Origin: Xiphophorus maculatus
Lineage: Eukaryota > Chordata > Actinopteri > Cyprinodontiformes > Poeciliidae
Assembly (NCBI RefSeq): GCF_002775205.1
Contig: NC_036456.1
Location: forward strand, 21,944,968 to 22,008,967
DNA: 64,000 bases
Direction: 5' to 3'
Shown: positions 23,797 through 34,400 of the stretch, piece by piece
Position numbering within the stretch: the first letter of the stretch is position 1
Layout of the letters: the number at the start of each line of letters is the position of its first letter
Made by a program: the position numbers and the translations under genes
Notes under the pieces: generated by a model
What the model was told of the DNA's origin: nothing
Database searches by the model: none
Seen by the model: the letters and a program-made list of their open reading frames with translations, nothing else

Positions 23797-25110
23797 CAGG
23801 TGTTTTGAATGGAAACTGACTTTTATTGTGACATTTTTCAGCTTAATTTTCCAAATTATGAAGTTAAAAGTCTTCGTAACAAAATTTGACTTTTTCTGAA
23901 ACTGCTTTCAAAATGACTTCAGATATTCATGTGTATAAAATGTCGTTTTGATTTTGAAAGGTTTTCAAAAATTAACCTAAACTATCAAAATAATAGGAAA
24001 TTCCACTCAATTCTTTTACTTTGTGCTATATTTGTTTTTATTAAAATACAAATGTACAAGATTTGATGTGAATGATTGGATTTTAAAAGTGTATTTTCTT
24101 TAAGCAATGAAATATAATATTCATTTAAAATTTATGCTGTCAAGTTTCCATTGGAACAAAAAACTGAAATACATAAAAACACATAATTAATTAATTAATA
24201 ATATCTTGAAATCAAAATGTATTTTATTAAGTTTTAAGATGTATTGAATTAATTCCTACAATTATATCAAAGTTTTCCAAATCTAGATGCAATAGGTTTC
24301 AGTTTAAATAAGAAATGAAGTGAAAACCTGGATTTAATTAACTAGATTTTACACAAATACAAGAAATTTGACTTAATTTTTCAGCCGATGTCAAATTTGC
24401 AGTCATAATTTCGCTCTTTGTACGGTGTCCTTGAGTGCCAGAAAGGCGCCTTTGAAATAAAATGTATTATTATTATTATTATTATTAATAATACAAAATA
24501 TGTCTGAAAATTGTATTTCTCTAGTAAATCATGCTAGCAGCTAACCAGAGTCAAGCTAATAGCTAATAATAACTCCAAATTAGAGAAAAGCTGACTTCCT
24601 CAAGAGTCAATAAATAATCCTTACTGTGTTTTATGTTTATTGTTATTAATTAAAACGGTTTTAAATTTCCCCCTGGCAGCTGCAAGGCTCTCTCGGAGTG
24701 TTTCTGTGCAACGTGAAGGCCTCTAAAATGAGGGGCGTGGCCTCACACGGCCGCCTCCTCTGTTGCTGCGCCTCTGATGTCATCACTGAGCTGCTGGCAC
24801 CACCTTCAGGCTCCGCCCCCGGAGACAGAATCACCTTCCTGAGCTACCCTGGTAACTATGGCGACGGTGTGTTCAGGTCATTTTCAGCCTTTATGAGGCT
24901 ATAGAACCGATACCAACGTTAAGATCCGCCATGTTTGTTTTAGGTGAACCGGATGGTGAACTTTCATCCAAACAGAGGATCTGGGAGCTTCTGCTGCCTG
25001 ACCTGCAGGTGGACAGTAAAGGTGTGGCCAACTACAAAGGCAGTGGGTTTGAGGTGAAGGGGAAGGGGCTCTGCAGGGCTCCGTCTCTCACTAACTGCAC
25101 CATCAGATAG
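508..25110 (+). CDS. aimp1: aimp1 (3' part): multi-tRNA-synthetase complex p43 / EMAP-II protein
   Basis: Scaffold and tRNA-binding subunit of the cytosolic multi-aminoacyl-tRNA-synthetase complex; in mammals its C-terminal half is released as the cytokine EMAP-II. Five exons are visible: 508-621, 909-1088, 1155-1354, 24680-24851 and 24944-25110 (stop TAG). Exon 508-621 encodes a heptad-rich segment (REQKKLLVENAKLKKDID) matching the human p43 leucine-zipper region. Exon 909-1088 is a low-complexity Pro/Ser and basic linker that does not resemble the human linker. Exon 1155-1354 opens the OB-fold tRNA-binding domain (SRLDLRVGRI, DVDVGE, PRTVVS). The last two exons complete it (KMRGV, LAPPSGSAPGDRITF, KGKGLCRAPS). 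Phases agree at every junction (1,1,1,0,2). N-terminal exons lie upstream of the window, so the start is not present. The intron 1355-24679 splits the OB-fold and holds the giant repeat array. Identity is from recalled human protein; which teleost paralogue it is remains open. Confidence 0.93.
1371..1538 (+). repeat. Triplicated head module with stem-loop
   Basis: Three tandem copies (1371-1422, 1423-1480, 1481-1538) of a 52-58 bp module. Each can fold as GGCC-CGA-GCAGC-AAAGC-GCTGC-GAA-GGCC, with two short stems around an internal loop. Each is followed by TATTG, TGTACTG and a T-rich TTA stretch. Single copies begin units 2, 4 and 5. Confidence 0.85.
3800..4118 (+). repeat. GC-rich CpG-dense tail module (example, unit 1)
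   Basis: About 300 bp, strongly GC-rich and CpG-rich against an AT-rich background, with degenerate internal repeats around GCTTCTGCGGCGG. A tail with the same layout closes every unit (about 6450-6770, 9060-9376, 12940-13254, 15920-16238, 18370-18682, 21310-21630, 23400-23711). Near its end it carries a relative of the head stem-loop in inverted orientation (CCAATAGGCC to GAGGGCC), 24-27 bp from the unit end. Confidence 0.75.
4121..6770 (+). repeat. Array unit 2
   Basis: One head module, two A subrepeats (cores near 4795 and 5582), two B subrepeats (cores near 5889 and 6165) and a GC-rich tail. This is the most regular unit and can serve as the reference. No nested hairpin is present. Confidence 0.85.
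6771..9376 (+). repeat. Array unit 3 (headless)
   Basis: The stem-loop head is missing: the tail of unit 2 runs straight into CTTCTTACG and the C-rich leader. Two A subrepeats follow (cores near 7387 and 8160). Then comes a B subrepeat cut off after its GC box near 8478 by inserted sequence carrying hairpin H1, followed by a second B subrepeat near 8770 and the tail. Confidence 0.85.
8541..8623. mobile_element. Nested hairpin H1 (decayed arm)
   Basis: The right arm matches the other hairpins. The left arm diverges after GGCAATGCTGCCCTCTG, so pairing is interrupted. It is the only copy whose left flank differs, because it interrupts a B subrepeat. Confidence 0.75.
9377..13254 (+). repeat. Array unit 4 (longest)
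   Basis: The head is fused directly to the tail of unit 3. It has three A cores (near 10050, 10830 and 11790), hairpin H2 inserted in the third A subrepeat, and three B subrepeats (near 12093, 12370 and 12648). The extra subrepeats explain the 3.9 kb length. Confidence 0.85.
11543..11638. mobile_element. Nested hairpin H2 (loop inverted)
   Basis: Two arms of about 38 bp (GGCAATGCTGCCCTCTGGTG and its complement), with one mismatch near the base (GTAAGG against CCCTAC). The central segment is the reverse complement of that in H3-H5. A separate small perfect palindrome (12 bp arms around TATG) lies just upstream at 11489-11516. Confidence 0.8.
13255..16238 (+). repeat. Array unit 5
   Basis: The head is fused directly to the tail of unit 4. 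Two complete A subrepeats (cores near 13932 and 14708) are followed by a third that breaks off into the hairpin H3 insertion. One B subrepeat (near 15631) and the tail follow. A long stretch (about 13650-14500) is almost identical to 9750-10600 of unit 4, indicating recent exchange or duplication. Confidence 0.85.
15393..15488. mobile_element. Nested hairpin H3
   Basis: Same structure as H4, with one mismatch in the inner arm (GAATAACTG on the left where the right arm would pair with GAATTACTG). Flanked on the left by CCCCTGTGATCGACTGTG and on the right by TTCAATTTTGTAATG, as in units 6 and 7. Confidence 0.8.
16239..18682 (+). repeat. Array unit 6 (headless)
   Basis: There is no head module; an ATT/CTT run leads into the C-rich leader. 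One complete A core lies near 16857, and a second A subrepeat is broken by hairpin H4. Two B subrepeats (near 17798 and 18075) and a tail follow. Confidence 0.85.
17551..17650. mobile_element. Nested hairpin H4
   Basis: Perfect arms of about 41 bp from CCGTAGGGCAATGC to GCATTGCCCTACGG, with a loop of roughly 18 nt. Structure and size fit a foldback MITE that was inserted once and then copied with the array unit. Confidence 0.8.
18683..21630 (+). repeat. Array unit 7 (headless)
   Basis: Joined to unit 6 by a short ATT run. It has A cores near 19304 and 20080, a third A subrepeat broken by hairpin H5, one B subrepeat (near 21025) and a tail. Confidence 0.85.
20774..20873. mobile_element. Nested hairpin H5 (paired substitution)
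   Basis: Identical in plan to H4, but the left arm reads CCGTAGTGCAATGC and the right arm GCATTGCACTACGG. The base change is present on both arms, so the stem stays perfect. Confidence 0.8.
21631..23711 (+). repeat. Array unit 8 (last, headless)
   Basis: One A subrepeat (core near 22250), three B subrepeats (near 22557, 22828 and 23109) and the GC-rich tail. No nested hairpin is present. The tail ends in TTTAATT and passes into the long ATT microsatellite. Confidence 0.85.
23712..23794 (+). repeat. ATT microsatellite at array end
   Basis: Uninterrupted ATT repeats of about 83 bp directly continuing the tail of unit 8. Short ATT runs also sit at several internal unit junctions, so this is the expanded form of the junction sequence. 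Confidence 0.95.
23795..24679 (+). other. Ordinary aimp1 intron with retroelement tail
   Basis: AT-rich, no exon seen. At about 24423-24487, GGTGTCCTTGAGTGCC followed by GAAAGGCGCC, AAATAAAATG and ATT repeats looks like the 3' tail of a fish LINE or LINE-mobilised SINE. Confidence 0.5.
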
Positions 25111-25205
25111 AAAACTGCCCCCTTCTGGATCATTTGTGTAAAAACTGCTGGCGCGTTTCTGTTGTAGCTGGAAATGAACTGACAGAACAAAGGCACAAAT
25201 ACTTA

Positions 25206-25211
25206 AATAAA
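25206..25211 (+). terminator. aimp1 polyadenylation signal
   Basis: AATAAA about 95 nt after the aimp1 stop codon, followed by a T-rich stretch. Confidence 0.6.
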
Positions 25212-25431
25212 CAGACAAAGAATGTTTTTTTCTGTTGCTTTTTAATTATTTCATGTTATTATTATTACCACATTATTTCAAATGCTGGTTATGGTTAACA
25301 TGTTGAAAAGTATTGATTAAATTGCACTTTTCAAAATATGCATCTTTTAGCAGTGAAATTTAACATTTATATTTAAAATATCTTCCAGTTTCAGTGTTGA
25401 GTGTTCTTTATAAAATTAAAGTTTATTGGTC

Positions 25432-25437
25432 TTTCAA
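25432..25437 (-). terminator. gimd1 polyadenylation signal
   Basis: TTTATT on the plus strand (AATAAA on the gene strand), about 120 nt past the gimd1 stop. The two convergent genes leave only about 220 nt between their signals. Confidence 0.5.
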
Positions 25438-25557
25438 AATACTACTCTAAAATGTCCTAAAAAACAATATTATCATATATCGCAATAATTATGACATTTG
25501 TTGTTACAGGCCTAAAACCCACATTAACGTTGATGGTTTTGGTCCTCAGAATTTGTG

Positions 25558-27227
25558 TCAGAGTGATTGGTCTGACCTAAACTGCAGAGCTTTGTGATGG
25601 TTCTTCGCTGAGAGGCGGAGCAGTTGGTCCCTAATTGAACGGCCTCTGATTGATGGCCAATCACAGCTGTTATCCAAAAACGAAACCCCGCCCCCAACCT
25701 CTTCAGCCAGAGAGCTCAGCCAATCAGAGCTCTGGGTCAGGAAAGCAAGCGGCTGAAGTCCCGCCTTCTCCAGGTGATCAGCGTGTGTGAAGACGAGCAT
25801 GGCGTGACGACGCCAGTCTGGACCGAAGAGACTCTGAAAGGCAAAAAAAATGTTTTAAAAAGTCTTAACATGTTTCTGAGAAGAAAAATAAGCTAATGCT
25901 CTAATAGTGGAGCTAATTTTTAATTTAGTTGGCAATTTTGCTAGCTCTGAAAACATTTAGCACGTATAGCTTCTCCTAAATTAACCTTTTGGATAAATTC
26001 TGAATCGCTGATTTACCTGGATGTTTTGTAAGCTCTCTGTAAAGTTCAACATCTGTGCTGAAGTTTTGGTTTTTCGACCATATGAATTTATTCTGGTAGT
26101 TTTTGTATGGCTCATTTCAGTTAGCTGACAGTTAGACGTGGAAACAGAAAGAGATTACACTAAGCAAACATTACCACTAGTTAATGGGAGAAATCACTTT
26201 ATTTGTCCAGATTATTTGACAAAATAAGCAGCTACTGAGTAAAATAACCTTGATATAAAATGGTCTATTGCTACACATTAATTAAAACTCTAATTTTGTG
26301 CCTGTGCAGTGAGACTTTTTGATGACCTTTTATTGTTTCTGTAAGTAAATGAAGTCGTATCCGGCTCCTTACACAGTTTCACGTTTATTTTAAGTAAATT
26401 CACAAATTAAGAAGTGGACTTAATATCAAGTTGATGAAACTTGATAAGCTGCATTTTGTCACTGTCACATTATCACTTTTTCTTACAGGAATTAAAAAAA
26501 AAGATTAAAAAACGACTAATTTCTATTTTAAGATAGTATGAACCTAGCAGAGAGTTTTGTACCCGACATTTTTCTATCCTAAAGGTACGAAAACACAAGT
26601 ACAACAAGGAATGAGCCAGAAAACCACCGCCAAGTAGAAATAGGTTGGGATGAAATTCAGATTAATACGTTTGTGAAAGAGCAGAAGATGTAAATAAGAC
26701 AAAGACGATAATGAAATGAAGGGAATCTAAATGTTTGTTGTACCTCTGTGTGGCTCAGCAGCGGTGAGTTTTCCTTCAGCTGATCGACTCTCATGATGAC
26801 CACCAACACGTGAACGCCGCCGGGGCAGAGCTCCTGCAGGCTCTGTGGGCGGAGCTTCACGGGGGGCGTGTCCAACACTCTGAGCACCAGGTCAGACTCC
26901 GCCCCCTGCCTCCTGAAATACGCGGGAAACTTCCTGCTCAGGACGCGGAGCTCTGTCGTCACGGAAACGTCAGAAACGCAGGTTCCCGTCTGAAATTCGT
27001 CCCCGCCTGTAACCAGCGAGAAACTTCGTTACATTCATGTGAAAAAATGAACCTGAATGAAATTCTGCTTTACGGGACTGACCAATGAGAGCGTTCCCCA
27101 CGGAGCTCCGCCCACTCTGCCTGTCTCCTAGCAACAGCACATTTAAAACGAGAACATCCCTTTGTTCGTCTCTTGTCTTTATCAACCGACTCAGGATGTT
27201 GTCATGGAAACCGAGTTTATTATCCAT
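25558..27227 (-). CDS. gimd1: gimd1: GIMAP-family P-loop GTPase-like protein
   Basis: Single-domain relative of the AIG1/GIMAP GTPases; the cellular role is not well established. Coding exons on the minus strand are 27083-27227, 26744-27006 and 25558-25833, phases 1 and 0, 227 residues (human about 217). The start is the ATG at 27227, immediately after an acceptor (TTTTATCAG), which implies a 5'-UTR exon upstream. Visible motifs: G1-like GDRQSGRSSVGN near residues 34-45, G3-like LDTPP, and G4-like FTHAD. The P-loop lysine is arginine and the DxxG glycine is proline, so GTP hydrolysis is doubtful. The neighbour aimp1 is also the gimd1 neighbour in human, which supports the name. Final exon ends FRSDQSL. 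Confidence 0.85.
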
Positions 27228-27427
27228 CTGATAAAACAACAATGTGACATTTTATTGTATTTCATTTTGCAAATAGATAAAACCCAACAAACCACGACAG
27301 CTTCTGCCTTCTAACGCTCTATAAACTGGTTTAACGTTGATCCACCTGCTGATAAGCTTTCTGAGTCATCTTTAATGTCCTTCATGACGATAAAAACATT
27401 TAGATTGATAATAAAACTTATTCTCAC

Positions 27428-27560
27428 CTGGTCGTACCTCTGCAGGCGCAGCAGACAGAGACCGGGTTCCTGGTCCGGTCAGCACAGGAAGCCGAGTCTC
27501 TGCAGGAGTGGCTACAGGTTAAAGTACAACCAGCCTCACATCTCTGTCGCTCCGCTCAGG
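27428..27560 (-). other. Possible gimd1 5' UTR exon
   Basis: On the minus strand GCCTGCAGAGGTACGACCAG is followed by a strong donor GTGAGAAT at about 27427, and the next downstream acceptor directly precedes the gimd1 ATG. The frame continuing into the ATG has a stop a short way upstream, so it is more likely untranslated. The 5' boundary is a guess. Confidence 0.35.
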
Positions 27561-30500
27561 ATTTATTACCCTGTAAACGTGATAAACGTCTCTGCAATTC
27601 CTCATACTTCAGTGCTAATGACTGTGTCACCATGTGTTGACTTTATCTGCTTTTATATTGTAATAAAACCAAAATGAAAATGTAAATTTATTGATTTAAT
27701 CATTTGACCTGCAGCACAGAGAAGATATCACAACGTCTGCTCTGACTTTTCATCATTAAAATGTAGTTTTTACTGACTGCATTCATGATTGTGTTGCTGT
27801 GATGTTGTTCCAGTCAGTTAGTCATAAACTTTAGTTATTTAACTTCGTCTTTTTCTCTTTAAACAAACTATGTTTACATATCAGGCCCACATTCAGGAAG
27901 AAGGTTGTCATTAATGAACAGACAGGACTGACCATGTTCATTAATGTTTGATGCAAATTGATCCCATGCGCATCCTTAAAAAGTCTTAAATTCATTACTA
28001 AAATGAAAGTTGGCCTTAAATTCATTAATCACAGGTCTTAGATTTTGTGGCAGGATTATTTAATCTCATATATTCTATGTTTTTTTGTTGTTGTTTTTTT
28101 TCTTGTAGGACTTTTCTGTTAGACAAAAGTTTGTTTCGACATCTTTACTTTCTGAGACTGGAGGCAGTAGCTAACTAGCTGCTAATATAGCGTGCCATGC
28201 TAACCAGTTAGCTCTTTGGTGTCTGTCATGGTTAAGTGGATTCCTGGGCCTCCCACGGTTCTGGACAACGGTCCAGTTAAACCAAATCATACAACTGAAA
28301 GCTAACCATCAGAGTTTTGTCCTTGATCTCAGATCCAAATCAGAGCCATGAAACAAACCTGACATTAGCGAAACGGGGAAACACAGATGGAAATGTGACG
28401 ACAATGCAGACTGATGACCTACTGCGGACGTTCCTGAACGGGGAAACTGCTGGAAAGGAAAAGACCCGGTGAGCTTATCTTCACGGCAGCAGCAGTCAGG
28501 ACAAACAGGGAAACTCTCGTTCTCCCTGAAGGAAAACCTGCAGAAGATCCCAGTCAGATCAGGGAAGGCTGCAGGAAACGTGTGCTTTTCCACATACCAG
28601 ATATCTAGCTTAGTTCATATAAACCTAAACCTTGTTTTTTATAGCAAAGCTTTTTAAAATATTGTGCCGGTTCTGTCAGAATCATTCAGCTGCATAAATG
28701 TAACAATGTAGTTTTAGCTACAAGAATAATAATAATACTCTTTTCTGTACTTATCTTAGTTTATTTACTTCCAAATGTTGTTATTTGGTGGTTGGTTGGA
28801 GAACGAGTCGTACTGAAATTAAATAAATTATGGCCGTGAAGGTCTGAATGACCACTGGGAGTTAAACAGATGGACCAAGTGAAATATAGTAATAAATACA
28901 GAAATACAGAAAGTATTGAATTAGAGAAGAATTTTGAGTTAATTAAAATGTAACTATCCTCTCTGAAAGCTAATCCCTCCCCAAAGTTTTTAAAAAATTC
29001 CAACAAAGTGGGCAGAGAGGAAAACACAGGCCCAGTGCGGGGTTTCTACGCTGCCTGGCCACCAGGGGGAGCCGTGTGACTGAGGCTGATGGGTTTAAAC
29101 TGGGATGACGTTTTAACAAACTGTACCACCAGTAGAAAGATTCAACTGCACCATTTGACCGACAGATTTATTCTGAAATAAACAAAGTTACACAAAAACA
29201 TAAAGATAGAACCTTAAATGACCTTTTTAGACAGTTTAGAATAGTTTTACTAACTAGAAACCAAATTTATTCACTATAAGTTGGTATAATTTAATGCGAT
29301 TTTGTACTACTCTTTACTTTAAAGTGAGATGAGACCCATATGGGCAGAAAATGTGCTGAGAAACCCGGATGTTGTCCACCTGTTGGACCATGTTGGCTGT
29401 AGCGGTTTGGATTTTTAAATTTTACCCATTTTGAACTAATCAAGTCTTTTGGATATGAAGAACTACCCTGGTGGTCATCAAGGTTCCCCAAATGGATTCT
29501 GTTTAATGAACCCAGTGGGTCCAAACATCCTGGGCCGACCAGAACCCACCCAGCCTGGACCAAACTCTGGTGGGGCCTTCATGCACCAGCTGGGTATAAA
29601 TTTAATCCTGCAGGACCGGTTTAAGGGATTAAATATAAAAACACGTGGCTCTTCAAAATGTCAGTATTTGAATCTCGGTATCTAATTACAGCTCTGTATG
29701 AATGAAACTGGAGTTACAAAACCAGGTGTTAATATGGGTGCTCATGTTTGTGTTTAAAGTTTTAAATCTCATACAGTTTTCCAGATGTAAAATATTTAGC
29801 TATATTAGCTAAATTAGCTATATTAGTATAATCAGTTTGTTATTGAAATGTCGAGGTGGAAATATTCCCTGCAATGTTTTTATCTGGACAACTTTCAATC
29901 TTTACTTTTCAGCCACATCTTTAAATTTCTTTTCAACTTTTGAACAAACTTTTCTCCTAATCCTGACTGGTTTCACAACAAACTTTGATTTTTATGTTTG
30001 TAAATGACATTTATCCGCTTAAATCAGGAGGTATTTTTATCTTCCTGACTTTTTGACCCCACTACCTTCAGTTCATGCTGAGAGAAGATGGTCATATAAA
30101 GTACATTTAAGGAAAAGGAAAAAGAGAATTTTTAAAATCTTTTTTGTTATTTTGTGTTTAATCTATCATTAAACTTGGCTACTACAAGCTAGCTGCTAGC
30201 AAAAAGATAAAGTCAAATATAGATAAAATATACATAAAATCAGGTGTATTTCTAACATTAATTCTAACATTAATTTAGATCTGTGACCCATAATGTTAAC
30301 AGTTTGAAGCTCATGACAGGAAATGGTTTAATTCAGGGAGAGACTGCTAGCTAGTCCCTAAATGTTCTCAAGAGGCTAGCCAGCTAGCCAGCTAGCTTAA
30401 TCAGCTAGCTTAATCTGCTAACATAACATCTGTTGGTAGAAATGAAGCAGTAAATAAAGTAAATAGTGCTCAGAGGTTTTGTGTAGTAAATATGCTTTTA

Positions 30501-31083
30501 CTATAGCACAAAACAGAAGATTATGGCAAGAAGAAACAAATTTAATCACAAAACATTTAACAATCTTTCAATTAAACTCAATATATGTGAATAATTACAC
30601 TCAGATTTACCACAAAATACAAAATTTATACAAAACTAATTCTTTCAAAATATCAGTGCAATAAAACATACAGTCTGGAAAAAATCAATTCATTTATTTA
30701 GTTTTTACTCAGAGAATAAACCCAGTAAAATTAGCTGAAATGTAACAAGTATGACAACATTTACATAAAATGTTTTTTTATAAGATTAAAACAGAAATAG
30801 AAGAATTATGTGAAAGAAATTCTAACAACGGCAGGATTGGGGTCAGAGCAATAAAACCTGTTTATATGTCGGTGGTACAAAGTTATAAAGATGGAATAGT
30901 TATTTATTGAAAAGTAAATTCAAATGTCGACTAAATTTGGCTAATATTTTATGCTAACGCCACCAAATAGCTTAACTCGGTTTCTTTGGGTTTGACTTTT
31001 GGATCTTTTAGATGATGAAGAGTTCAAAAGCTGAAAACAATGTGTGAATTACATCAACATTTGCATGTTGATGCATGTCTGAT
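27561..31083. other. gimd1-dkk2 intergenic region
   Basis: AT-rich, with no convincing exon, RNA gene or intact mobile element. It holds short AGCTAGC-rich stretches (about 30182-30415) and a lone CCACCAGGGGGAG motif near 29060, which is part of several fish MITEs. Open frames here are short and lack family features. Confidence 0.5.
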
Positions 31084-31135
31084 GAAATCCAGTCTGACCT
31101 CTTTTGTTGGGGTCAAAGGGGTCAGACTGGATTTC
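31084..31135 (-). ncRNA. Perfect-stem hairpin in the dkk2 3' flank
   Basis: Sixteen-base perfect arms (GAAATCCAGTCTGACC and its complement). Pairing probably extends inward through CTTTTG/CAAAGG to a 7 nt loop. It lies 266-317 nt past the dkk2 stop, so it would be in the 3' UTR. Whether it is processed or functional cannot be told; it could be a short MITE remnant. Confidence 0.35.
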
Positions 31136-31400
31136 AAAGCGGTTTCGGTTTGTCTAGACACCCTGGAGGAAATCACATCCCAACCGCCAAAGGGTTTCGT
31201 GTCCCTTCAGCTGGTGTGACAGGAAGCTGATGACCTTCCAGATATTTAAGAGATGCTAAGGGTGTAAACAGGAATGTTATTCACTCTTTCTTTTACAAAT
31301 CTCTCTGCCTCTCGTTGCCTCTGGCCTCGATCACAGACAGAGAGGAGATTTTGCTCTGTCCATCCTTCCATCTGTCTGTTTCTCTTCCTGTTTGTCCAAC

Positions 31401-34400
31401 TTATTTCCTCTGACACACGTGGAGTCTCGTCTTCGCCGTCACTGAAGAAGACGAGGTTGCGGCCAGCACCGAGGTGTGGGGGGCGGCGTGCCGAGACAAG
31501 GAAGGGGAAACCTCAAACTTGGATTTCACGGTTTGGTCCAGCAGCAAAGATGGCCGCGGTGGCGGAGTCTGGCTGTTTGGGTCCGGCGCGGCCCGGCAGG
31601 TGAGTCCGTCGCCGCAGGAGCAGCGCTGGAACAGCTCCAAGCCCTGGTGGCCCTTACGCCGCTGACGCGTGCAAACCTGGCCCTCCCGCAACACCGGCTT
31701 GCAGATCCGGGCCCAGAAGTGGCGGGCGCAGCACGAAGTGTCTGAGCAGTCAGAGGAGCGCAGGCACAGGTCGCCCAGCTGACCTGGAGAACCAAAAACA
31801 AAACTATTTTGTTCACCAAACTCCAGTCCGTTTGCCTAGAAAGTTCGTTGATGGAAAAAAACCACAGCTAGCTGTCATTATGTCGACCAGTCAGGCTTGA
31901 TTGACTTGATTTTTTTAAGCTTTATTGAACTGAAACTTGCAAAACAGGCCAGTAAATTAGTGCTTTGCAACTCCAGAGAAATTTATTTAGCGAAACTAAA
32001 TGTGACAAATGTTTTCCAAGTAACCAAAAGCACTAAATGTAAAATTAGTTCCACTATTAGCGGATCAGCGGAAGTCCAGAACTTTTGCCTAGAAAGTTTG
32101 GTTATTTTGGGGAAGCATGAATAAATAATCCAGCTCTGATGCAAACCATCCGTTGCCTGGAAAGTCAACTTGGTCTGATGCCAAAAGCAAAAACTAACCA
32201 GCGTTGGGTCGTTGTGTCGTTGGGTCGTTGGGTCGTCGTGTCGACCAATCACGTCTGCTCTTTGACTCAATTTTTTTGTAAGCTTTACTCAACTAAAAGT
32301 TTACTAATCATGAAAGTAAATTAGTTCTTTACAATTTGTCCAGAAAAATTAATATAGCAGAAAATCCAACCAAAACAAACAGGCTAGCTTAGCGCTAGCT
32401 GGAAAAATGGCTCCTTTTCTTTACTAAAGACAAAAGAGAAATCCTACAACCACTAAAACCTGAAGACACTCCATTTCTGTTCCCTTTTAATGAAGAAGGA
32501 AGTTGCCTCAGTGTCTTCAGAGGTTTTAGTGTCGTTTCCTTCAGTGGTTCTTGGTGCAGCGCCCCCACAGGTCAGGAGGGGAACAGGATTTTTAAAGGGT
32601 TTGGTTGGTTTGACTCAGAGGAGAGAGAACAAGAACCACAGCAGCTGGAGATGGAATAAATGTTGCCATTTTGGTCCCCAATCAAACCGAGCCTACCGGA
32701 CCATCAGCTGAGAAAACACCCTTAGTGATGAAAACAGAAAACCATCCGCAGAAGCTCTTTACGACAAATAAAAGCACTGAAATGAAAACTTAAATTTACC
32801 TCTACCAGAGGACCCTTTAAAGTTCACCCTCCCTCGTTTCCTCCATCCTCTCTTAGAGGACGGGTTCACGCCTCCATCAGCGTCCAGGACACTCTGAGAC
32901 CAAAAACTGGCCAACTCAGGAACACAAATGTCTGCAAAAGAAAAAAGCAAACATGTTACAATTCTTCATATTTCTCAACTATATGACCTTCATTTTAAAA
33001 GCAGGTCTCACTGTTGCTGCAGCGGTTGCCGGGGCAACACATGCTATCCCTGAGGCAGCGCCTGCTCCTCCGGCGGCAGGCGAGGCAGCGGGAGTGGGCG
33101 GGGCCTTTGGTCGGGACGTGGCAGTAGTTTCCCATGATGCACTCCAGGTCGCTCATGCACTGGTAGAGCTGCACAGAAACCAACAAACCCAGTTTACACC
33201 AAATACTCCTGACTGTTCAGGACGTTTAGGGGATGAAGATCAGGACAAATCAAATATTGTGATTAACCTGAAACACATTTTAACAGTTATTTAATATTTA
33301 ACAAGTTTGAAACATTTTATGAGACATTTTGATTCTGGTTTGTTGAAGTAACATTTTCAACTGCAACAGATTTATAACGGAGTTACAAACATTCAGGCAG
33401 TTTGAAACATTTTGAAACATTTCAACAGTGAAACGTCGCAGCAGACATTTTGATATGATCTAGAACAACAGAATAGATTCTTCAGTTTATTTTAGGAACA
33501 TTGTAGCTTCACGGTTTAATGAAGCTGGAAACATTTTTAATGGTTTGTAGATAAAATTTGAAACATTGTGGCTAAGCTGATATTGAGAATATTTATTTTA
33601 ATGTTGTTTAATTGTAGAAATTATTGAAAAGCTGCAGATAAATTGGTAAAATCTGAAGCGCAGTAGCAGATTAGGATGTAGATTAAGAAACTTTATGATG
33701 AAGTTTGAAGCATTTCAACATGTTTGTTGGAAGAGACGTAACGTCCATCCATCTGCACTTTATCGACTTTAACCAGGATGTTAGTCAGGCTAAAGTGATA
33801 TAACACAAAGCTAAACATAAACACAGTAATAACTGCAAAACAGAGCAAATAAAAGGAAAAATCACAACAAGGGCAGCTACTAACAGGAATCAGAAATCAG
33901 ACACCAAGCTGGACGCGTGAGAATAAAGTAAAGTAGGAAAACAACTATCTTTATTTATGATCTATAGAGCTAAAATGCAGAGAGCTTTTATTTTGAAGAT
34001 CTTCTTTTTGTCTTGGTTATTCTTGGTTAGTAAAAATTTCAGATATTGTTGTTCAAGTTATTCTAAGGTTTTCTCTCTTTAAATTTAACTTCCATCCTAT
34101 GATCAGGTTGATTTAGTTATTTTTTAACTGAAACACTAAAATATGCCCCAAATTAGAAAACAAATCCTCCAGATTCTGCCCTCATTGTTCTGTCTTCCTG
34201 GATTTTTGCTGCTTTTCCATCCATGTTCTCTAATGTCTTACAGACGCTCGATGCTTCTCAGGATTTACAAACGTGAAAACAATAAACTTTCAGTGATTTT
34301 GCATAAATTTACCTAAAGAAACTGGAACAAACTGAACGTCAGTAACTAAAATCTAAAGCTCCTCCCTTCACCCCAGCAGAACCATCTTCACTCCGTTTTT

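Larger units (their letters stand above)
1355..24679 (+). other. Oversized aimp1 intron (23.3 kb) containing the repeat array
   Basis: The donor is GTAAAA at 1355 and the acceptor CTGGCAG ends at 24679. Exon phase is 0 on both sides and the protein reads through in register with human p43. Only 16 nt of non-array intron separate the donor from the array. On the right, about 885 nt of ordinary AT-rich intron follow the ATT microsatellite, including a retroelement-type 3' tail at 24423-24487. Confidence 0.85.

Noticed and set aside
23505-23899. Frames with long poly-Ile or poly-Tyr runs
   Set aside because: Direct translation of the ATT microsatellite.
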